DNA of 64,000 nucleotides. Source: Homarus americanus. Its lineage: Eukaryota > Arthropoda > Malacostraca > Decapoda > Nephropidae. The notes below the pieces were generated by a model. It ran no database searches, had not been told where the DNA came from, and worked only from the letters and a program-made list of their open reading frames with translations. Of this stretch, positions 57,363-64,000 are shown one piece after another. The stretch covers positions 5,592,329 to 5,656,328 of the forward strand of contig NW_024756914.1 of assembly GCF_018991925.1 (NCBI RefSeq), read 5' to 3'. A program made the position numbers and the translations under genes. Each line of letters opens with the position of its first letter. The first letter of the stretch is position 1.

Positions 57363-57962
57363 GTGGTGTTATAGTACATAAGAACATACCAAAATAAGGA
57401 GTCTGCAATAGGCCGGTTGGCCTGTACATGGCATCTCCTGTCGAGAATTACAACCACTCTCTATCGTCCATGAATCTATCTAGCCTACTTTTAAAACTTT
57501 CCAGCATTCCAGCACTTACTACAAAGTTGCTGAGCTTGTTCCACTCGTCCACCACCCTATTTGTGAACCAGTTCCTTCCTATCTCCCTCCTAAACCTAAA
57601 CTTATCCAAATCAGTTGCTACGAGTCCTATCCTCCTCGAATATTTTGAGAACTTTATCTATATCTCCTTTATTGATTCCTTTCACCCACTTAAATACTTC
57701 TATCATATCTCCCCGCACTCTTCGTATTTCGCGGGAATGCAAGTTTAGTTTCATTAATCTATCTAGATATGGAAGGTTTCTAAGTCCCGTAATCATTTTC
57801 GTCATTCTTCGCAGCACCGACTCCAGTGATTGATATCCATTCTTTAATAAGGGCACCAGAACTGAACAACATAATCGAGGTGCGGCCTGACTAGTGCAAG
57901 ATATAGTTGCAATAAGACCTCTGCACTCTTATTACTTACACTTCTAGATATAAAACCTAATA
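57363..57962 (-). pseudogene. LINE B-type 3' fragment
   Basis: 3' terminus at 57363 (minus TATGTTCTTATG). Frame 57611-57856 gives SLESVLRRMTKMITGLRNLP and RRVRGDMIEVFKWVKGINKG, preceded by LYLALVRPHLDYVVQFWCPY. Truncated where the minisatellite begins. Confidence 0.88.
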
Positions 57963-59308
57963 CTACAGGTGTGTGGCAGTGTTACAGTAAGATACTACAG
58001 GTGTGTGGCAGTGTGTTACAGTATGACAGTAGAGGTGTGTGACGGTGTGTTATAGTAAGATACTACAGGTGTTTGGCAGTGTGATACAGTAAGATACTAC
58101 AGGTGTGTGGCGGTGTGTTATAGTAAGTTACCGCAGGTGTGTGGCAGTGTGTTATGGTAAGATACTACAGGTGTTTCGCGGTGTGCTATAGTAAGATACT
58201 ACAGGTGTTTGGCGGTGTTATAGAGTAAGATACTACAGGTGTGTGGCAGTGTTACAGTAAGATACTACAGGTGTGTGCAGTGTTACAGTAAAATACTACA
58301 AGTGTGTGGTAGTGTGTTATAGTAAGATACTACAGGTGTTTGGCGGTGTTATAGAGTAAGATACTACAGGTGTGTGTGCAGTGTTACAGTAAGATACTAC
58401 AGGTGTGTGGCAGTGTTACAGTAAAATACTACAGGTGTGTGGTAGTGTGTTATAGTAAGATACTACAGGTGTTTGGCGGTGTGTTATAGTAGATACTACT
58501 GGTGTTTGGCGGTGTGATAGAGTAAGATACTACAGGTGTGTGGCAGTGTGTTACAGTAAGATACTACAGGTGTGTGACAGTGTTACAGTAAGATACTACA
58601 GGTGTGTGGCAGTGTTGCAGTAAGATACTTCATGTGTGTGGCAGAGTGTTACAATAAGATACTACAGGTGTGTGTGGGCTGTGTTACAGTAAGATACTAC
58701 AGGTGTGTGGTGGTGTGTTACAGTAAGATACTACAGGTGTGTGGGTTACAGTAAGATACTGCAGGTGTGTGACAGGGTTACAGTAAGATACTACAGGTGT
58801 GTGGCAGAGTGTTACAGTAAGATACTACAGGTGTGTGACAGGGTTACAGTAAGACACTACAGGTGTGTAGCAGTGTTACAGTAAGATACTACAGGTGTGT
58901 GGGCAGTGTTACAGTAAGATACTATAGGTGTGTGGCACTGTTACAGTAAGATACTACAGGTGTGTGGGCAGTGTTACAGTAAGATACTACAGGTGTGTGG
59001 CAGAGTGTTACAGTAAGATACTACAGGTGTGTGGCAGTGTGTGTGGCAGTGTTACAGTAAGATACTACAGGTGTTGTGGATACTACAGTGTTACAGTAAG
59101 ATACTACAGGTGTGTGGCAGTGTTACAGTAAGATACTACAGGTGTTTGGCAGTGTTACAGTAAGATACTACAGGTGTGTGGCAGTGTTACAGTAAGATAC
59201 TACAGGTGTGTGGCAGAGTGTTACAGTAAGATACTACAGGTGTGTGGCAGTGTTACAGTAAGATACTACAGGTGTGTGGCAGTGTTACACTAAGATACTA
59301 CAGGTGTT
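57963..59308 (+). repeat. about 33-bp minisatellite, 1.35 kb
   Basis: Unit TACAGTAAGATACTACAGGT + GTGTGGCAGTGT; a relative of the 48-bp family (shared TACAGGTGTGTGG and TAAGAT). It ends in TGTTGTCATGATGGCAGCCT, the module sequence, just before the 42-nt exon. Confidence 0.94.
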
Positions 59309-59377
59309 GTGTATGTTGTCATGATGGCAGCCTAACTATATGACGTACAGTAACCATGTATGGCCTCTCTCTCTCAC

Positions 59378-59419
59378 CCCTTTCTCTCTCCCCAACGCCA
59401 TATGTCTTCTTTCTTCATT
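59378..59419 (-). CDS. exon (42 nt), MKKEDIWRWGERK
   Basis: Acceptor TTTTTTCTTTTGTATTCCAG, exon AATGAAGAAAGAAGACATAT to GAGAGAAAGGG, donor GTGAGAGAGAG. The first A completes AGA (Arg) with the 60.5 kb exon; then MKKEDIWRWGERK and GG. The plus-side flank (GTCATGATGGCAGC) is the diverged module, so this exon may be the ancestor of the array. Confidence 0.62.
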
Positions 59420-59487
59420 CTGGAATACAAAAGAAAAAAAAATTGGGTGTCGCAAAAAAACTGAGAATAATATTGCGTTTACTAACA

Positions 59488-59492
<5 letters not shown>

Positions 59493-59547
<55 letters not shown>
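59493..59547. repeat. (GT)n microsatellite
   Basis: About 27 GT units. Confidence 0.97.
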
Positions 59548-59551
<4 letters not shown>

Positions 59552-59689
59552 TGCTTTTGTGCGTGGGAATAGTTGGAATTATAATATAGTATAATATAAA
59601 ACCAATATAAATTAATTGTGTTTCTTCATCATTGTCAACAAGACCCTTTACTGTACTCTTCATTTCCCTTATTAAGGTTATTTAGTGTG

Positions 59690-60485
59690 TTAGTAGATCA
59701 CTTGGCATCATTATGAGCACCTGTGAGCCACTTGGCATCATTATGAGCACCTGTGAGTCACTTGGAACTATTATGAGCACCTGTGAGTCACTTGGCACCA
59801 TTATGAGCACCTGTGAGTCACTTGGCACCATTATGAGCACCTGTGAGTCACTTGGCATCATTATGAGCACCTGTGAGTCACTTAGCACCATTATGAGCAC
59901 CTGTGAGTCACTTGGCATCATTATGAGCACCTGTGAGTCACTTAGCACCATTATGAGCACCTGTGAGTCACTTGGCACCATTATGAGCACCTGTGAGTCA
60001 CTTGGCATCATTATGAGGACCTTAGTCACTTGGCACCATTATGAGCACCTGTGAGCCACTTAGCACCATTATGAGCACAGTCACTTGGCACCATTATGAG
60101 CACCTGTCACTTGGCACCATTATGAGCACCTGTGAGTCACTTGGCATCATTGTCACTTGGCATCATGAGCACTGAGTCACTTGGCATCATTATGAGCATC
60201 TGTGAGTCACCTGACACCATTATGAGCACCTGTGAGTCACTTGGCACCATTATGAGCACCTGTGAGTCACTTGGCACCATTATGAGCACCTGTGAGTCAC
60301 TTGGCATCAATGTGAGCACTGTGAGTCACTTTTCATCATTATGAGCATCTGTGAGTCACCTGACACCATTATGAGCACCTGTGAGTCACTTCGCATCATT
60401 GTGAGCACCCGTGAGTCACTTGGAATCATTATGAGCATCTGTGAGTCACCTGACACCATTATGAGCACCTGTGAGTCACTTGACA
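59690..60485 (+). repeat. 30-bp minisatellite, about 26 copies
   Basis: Unit GAGCACCTGTGAGTCACTTG + GCATCATTAT. Divisible by 3, giving false ORFs of MSTCESLGTI type on plus and DSQVLIMVPS type on minus. Confidence 0.95.

Positions 60486-60486
<1 letters not shown>

Positions 60487-60519
<33 letters not shown>
60487..60519. repeat. (CA)n microsatellite
   Basis: About 16 CA units, 20 bp from the donor of the next exon. Confidence 0.95.
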
Positions 60520-60521
<2 letters not shown>

Positions 60522-60540
60522 TTCATGACACAATACGCAC

Positions 60541-60702
60541 CTATGGACGGTGTAACCAGACAGAGCGAAGGCCTGATGTTTGTCTCCCGTTACATAAACA
60601 CCGTCACCCACCAGCACGTCAAGACGCTTCAGCTGGTTGGCCAAAACCTGAAGATCTTGGTCACTCAGGTGACTCCCAGGTAACACCAGGTAACCCAATT
60701 GC
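60541..60702 (-). CDS. exon 2 in view (162 nt, 54 codons) of the micro-exon gene
   Basis: Minus strand: acceptor TTATCTTTCCCGCCCTCAG, then G-CAA-TTG, ending GTCCATAG and donor GTGCGT. The first G completes ATG (Met) with the preceding exon. Reads QLGYLVLPGSHLSDQDLQVL, then ANQLKRLDVLVGDGVYVTGD, then KHQAFALSGYTVH and AG. Codon use is balanced and no repeat underlies it, unlike most ORFs here. The spacing LxYLVLxxxxLSDxDLxxLAxQLxxLxVL recalls leucine-rich repeats of the ribonuclease-inhibitor/NLR type; the preceding exon has a similar stretch. That is inference; no family is recognised. Confidence 0.75.
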
Positions 60703-61413
60703 CTGAGGGCGGGAAAGATAACGCTGTTGAACATTAGACTGTCATAATTTCATCATATTAGATCAAACATGATGCTCACATGTTTACTGTACTGTAAATA
60801 AAGAGAGAACCAATACAACCTTTATGTGATGGTACACTATAAGCCGTTCAAAATTCCCTTGCAGCTGAAGCATAATAGTGAGAGTAGGGAACACAACATC
60901 TCTTCCTAATTTAGATAATATTTTTTTTTCATATTAAGCAACCTATTTCACTGTCAACTTCTTGTCACCATCTAGAATAAATTTATAACCCCACGGGACA
61001 AGAAAAACGGGTTACTGAATATGGTGAAACCCCTTGGGTACGAGGGCCTCTCTCTCCTGAATAAAATCGTCTGGCATTAACCAAATAAAATATTAAAAGT
61101 GACGTCCAATAGTGAAGGGGTTAGTGGAGATAGTTTCTTAGGATTGAAAGAAGAGAAACATCTTCAGCCATTGTACTCGTAGAGGAAAGTTAACGTTTTC
61201 TGGACCACGTGAGATGGTGCCGCTTCACAAGGCTCAATGACTGACAGAAGTTATGTATGGTGATGTGTCAGTATTATTAGTCCTTCAGGAGGTTAGAATT
61301 TTATCATCTTGGCGACTTGGTTCATTATAATAGAAAAGTTGTTCAATGTACATAGATTATTAATAACAAGCATGTTAAACAAATAGTCTTTACAGAGTGA
61401 GTGTTTAGCTTAC
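60703..61413. other. intron, nothing else recognised
   Basis: About 710 bp between two good exons; no repeat or ORF of note. Confidence 0.55.
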
Positions 61414-61564
61414 ATGTTTTCTGGCTGTAGTTGTTGAGCCACCTGGGCTGCCCAGTCTATGTGATCAGTATCAATCCCGGAGAGGAACAAGTCAAGACCA
61501 CATATAATGTTTGGCAGCTGGCGAGGCAGTAGTGCTGGAGTAACCCCCGCGGGCACATGCAGTC
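61414..61564 (-). CDS. exon 1 in view (151 nt) of the micro-exon gene
   Basis: Minus strand: acceptor GCTGTTTTTTTTTCTCCAG, exon GACTGCATGTGCCCGCGGGG and onward to GAAAACAT, donor GTAAGC. Entered with two bases needed (xGA), it reads LHVPAGVTPALLPRQLPN, then IICGLDLFLSGIDTDHIDW, then AAQVAQQLQPEN and AT, which joins G of the next exon as Met. Non-repetitive and open only in this frame. Further 5' exons must lie beyond 63.2 kb or outside the window, because LINE D fills the upstream intron. Identity unknown. Confidence 0.75.
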
Positions 61565-61596
61565 CTGGAGAAAAAAAAACAGCTATACCACTACAA

Positions 61597-61660
61597 CTAC
61601 TACTAATAATAATACTAATAATGATGATAATAATAATGATGATAATAATAATAATGATGA

Positions 61661-61748
<88 letters not shown>
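61597..61748. repeat. (AAT)n tail of LINE D
   Basis: AATAATAATAAT with AATGATGAT interruptions; continuous with the LINE D 3' UTR (minus AATAAACCGTTTATTATT). Poly-I, poly-L and poly-N false ORFs. Confidence 0.95.
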
Positions 61749-63190
61749 CGGTTTATTGAAAGAATAGAAAGACTGGCAGACGAAATGCTGAAAACATACA
61801 ACTACATAATTTGGGAATGGATCACTTGATTGACAAATAATATACAAGTAGCATAAGTGGTATACATGGGATATAATTGCATTAACAAGGGGGGAGGTCA
61901 TACAACAGGGAGTTTCGCAATAGTAACAGTGCAAAAGTAAGATTAACAGGGAGTGAACACACTGGTTAACTAGGAGTTGTTGATAATATTTACAATGGTT
62001 GGGATTGGGCTGTTCTTATAGTGATCAGTGTGTTCATATGGGCTGGATGCTGTTGTAATGTCGGCCTCTCCCCAAATTTGCAGATGGGGTCATGGTGACG
62101 ATCAGAGGGTGCTGAGAGGGTAAGTGTGTTGAGCTCTTCTTGATATGTGGAGTAGGAGGAGGAGAGAATAATTTTGCATGCCCTCTTCTGCACTTTTCAT
62201 AAGTGCTTCCGTTTTGTGGCATTTATGGAGGAAGACCAGCCAGGGGAGGCATAGCTGAGCTTGGGAAGTATGGATGTTTAAGCATTGTGGAGCTCGAGCA
62301 CGGAAACTCCGAGGGGACTTGTGACGGCGGAGGTGGTGAAGACGAAAACTGGGCGATTTGACAGTTGTACTGACGTGTTATCTACAGTATAGTGACGCTG
62401 AGGAGCTTGGTGGAGTCCACAATCTAGAATGTGTTGGGGCCCAAAGTAATGGAGGGAGGTGGGACAAGGTCAGAGGGGAGATTGATGTGCATGACCATGG
62501 TCTTGGTATGGTTGTTGGTGGCCCAATTGTAGAGAACTGGTCAATATATTCTGGAGGGCGCTGTAGTCGGTAGCCGAGTTCAGTGGTGGAGTCGTCGACA
62601 TATTTCCAATGATCGGGAGTTTCTTTCAGGGCATCATTGATAAGCATGAGGAAGCAGAGCCTTGGCGGATCGCCACAGGTGAGTGGCTGAAAGGTGGAGA
62701 CAGCCCCTCGGAAGCGTACAGCTTGGCCTCGGTCAGTAAGGAAGTCTGTAAGCCATGATGTAAGACTTCTCCGAAACCCTAGGTTGATAGTTTTGTTTAT
62801 GATTAAATTGTGGTTGACTAAGTCGAATACCTTGGTGAAGTCAATGAAGGCGACAACCAGAGACGTCTTTAGTTTTTCCAGATGGTGATATATATAGTCG
62901 AGAAAACTGACAAGACAGTGAATGGTGGAGGAAGTTTTCATATTGCCAAATTGCTGAGGATCTATAGCACCTGCAATATTAGCATAAGCTCAGTCAAAAA
63001 CGAAACTTTCGCAAATTAAGCTGGGTATTGGGTTGATGGCAATGGGTCGTAGCTCATTTAAAGATTGTGGACTCGTTGACTTGGGCTCTGGTGACACATA
63101 CGAGGTCTTCCAGTCAGCTGGACATCTTGCTTGGGCGAGGGAAGCACCGATGATGGCGCAGAGGGATGTAGCCAATTCCGGGGAGAACTT
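61749..63190 (-). pseudogene. LINE D, RT to 3' end
   Basis: From 5' (63.19 kb) to 3': TSLCAIIGASLAQARCPADW and KTSYVSPEPKS (RT block before motif A), LVVAFIDFTKVFDLVNHNLI (motif A), LTSWLTDFLTDRGQAVRFRG, GDPPRLCFLMLI (altered QG motif B), WKYVDDSTTELG (YVDD catalytic box), and, after gaps, MQKRACKIILSSSYSTYQEE. The KRAC block and the AATAAACCGTTTATT tail match the 22.2-22.8 kb copy. Several stops; the region just after YVDD is scrambled. Lies in the host gene intron, same strand. Confidence 0.88.
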
Positions 63191-63500
63191 ATGAATTAGT
63201 AATTAATATTTCTTTATAACTCAGTGGAAAACAATGCAAAAAATTGACAAAAATGCGCTCATTCATTAAGTCTAGACATCCTTTGTTACCTTAACATTTA
63301 AATTGACCAAATTTTGATTAGGTATGGTTAGGTTACGTTAGGTTAGGTCAGTTACCTTAGCATTAATGCCATTCAGTTATTGTTTGTTTAATATGTGTCT
63401 ACATAACTGCTTTACATACACATAAAGTCCCAACTTTAAAAATAATATTGAAATTCATTTTTATTTCGTAATCATCCATAAAACACCAGACACACAAAGA
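63191..63500. other. AT-rich sequence with short TTAGG tract
   Basis: GGTTAGGTTACGTTAGGTTA at about 63327-63347; otherwise nothing recognised. Confidence 0.6.
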
Positions 63501-63548
63501 GAGAGAGAGAGACACACACACACACACACACAAACGCGCGCGCGTTTT
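63501..63548. repeat. (GA)n-(CA)n-(CG)n tract
   Basis: GAGAGAGAGAGACACACACA then CGCGCGCG. Confidence 0.9.
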
Positions 63549-63574
63549 TTAAAATTAAACTATACATAATATGG

Positions 63575-64000
63575 GATTACATACGGAAAAACATGGGGTC
63601 ACACACAAACTCATAACATAGGATCTCACACACATAACATGAGATCACACACATGTAGCATGGGGTCACACACACGTAACATGGGGTCACGCACACACAT
63701 AACATGAGGTCACACACAGGTAACATGGGGTCCATAACATGGGGTCACACACATAACACATCGTCACATACACTTAACATGGGGTCATATACACATAACA
63801 TGGGGTCACACACATAACATGGGGGTCACACACACATAACATGGGGTCACACACATAACATGGGGTCACACATAACATGGGGTCACACACATAACATGGG
63901 TCACAGACATATAACATGGGGTCACACACATAACATGGGGTCACACACACACACACACACATAACATGGGGTCAAACACATAACATGGGGGTCACACACA
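63575..64000. repeat. about 20-bp minisatellite reaching the window edge
   Basis: Unit ACACATAACATGGGGTCACA, about 22 copies with length variation; continues beyond the window. Confidence 0.94.

Noticed and set aside
59682..60519. Decapeptide-repeat ORFs MSTCESLGTI / DSQVLIMVPS
   Set aside because: 30-bp minisatellite read in frame; unrelated to the true decapeptide micro-exons, which are separated by introns.
61410..61934. 174-codon minus ORF taken as one protein
   Set aside because: Its middle is an isoleucine run from (ATT)n. Only 61414-61564 is credible, as an exon with its own acceptor and donor.

Overview
This window looks like non-coding-rich nuclear DNA of an arthropod, most likely a decapod crustacean. 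The evidence is interstitial arthropod-type (TTAGG)n telomere repeats, very dense microsatellites and minisatellites, tRNA-derived SINEs, Penelope-like elements and many decayed non-LTR retrotransposons. There are no operons, Shine-Dalgarno sites, CRISPR arrays, intact tRNA genes or rRNA genes. Species cannot be settled from the sequence alone.

The most interesting content is a probable host gene on the minus strand, from about 61.56 kb down to about 22.03 kb. Two ordinary exons (61414-61564, 151 nt; 60541-60702, 162 nt) and one 42-nt exon (59378-59419) are followed by a series of micro-exons. Six are exactly 30 nt (at 50.2, 50.0, 46.3, 40.0, 36.7 and 32.7 kb) and others lie at 29.0, 23.2 and 22.0 kb. 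Every candidate through 29.0 kb has a canonical AG acceptor and GT donor, all stay in one open frame across the splices, and four of the 30-nt exons encode nearly the same charged decapeptide, R-EQEAA(E/K)QRR. Exon and flanking intron were copied together. The introns are filled by a 48-bp minisatellite that spawns long spurious ORFs.

Layout: 1-8.4 kb holds a hAT-like transposase remnant, LINE scraps, a tRNA-Ala-type SINE and a 21-bp minisatellite. 8.4-22 kb holds minisatellites, a CR1-like LINE (family A), LINE E, C and F scraps and TTAGG tracts. 22-33 kb holds the last micro-exons, LINE D, a near full-length but broken LINE E carrying a MITE, a large minisatellite and a 242-bp palindrome. 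33-37 kb holds a Helitron helicase fragment, LINE E copies and a retroelement C-terminal domain with a CxCG/RHxExRD signature. 37-50 kb holds the 48-bp minisatellite fields, a pogo-like MITE, a Penelope terminal hairpin, LINE B inside LINE E, and LINE A inside a Penelope GIY-YIG gene. 50-58 kb holds a LINE A element with an SGNH-esterase domain fused to its endonuclease, split by a second, inverted LINE A that itself carries a pogo-like MITE. 58-64 kb holds minisatellites, the larger host exons and LINE D.

Family letters (A, B, C, D, E, F, G) are labels used here only. Retroelement clade names are stated where motifs support them and otherwise left open. All retroelement ORFs are broken; none looks currently autonomous.
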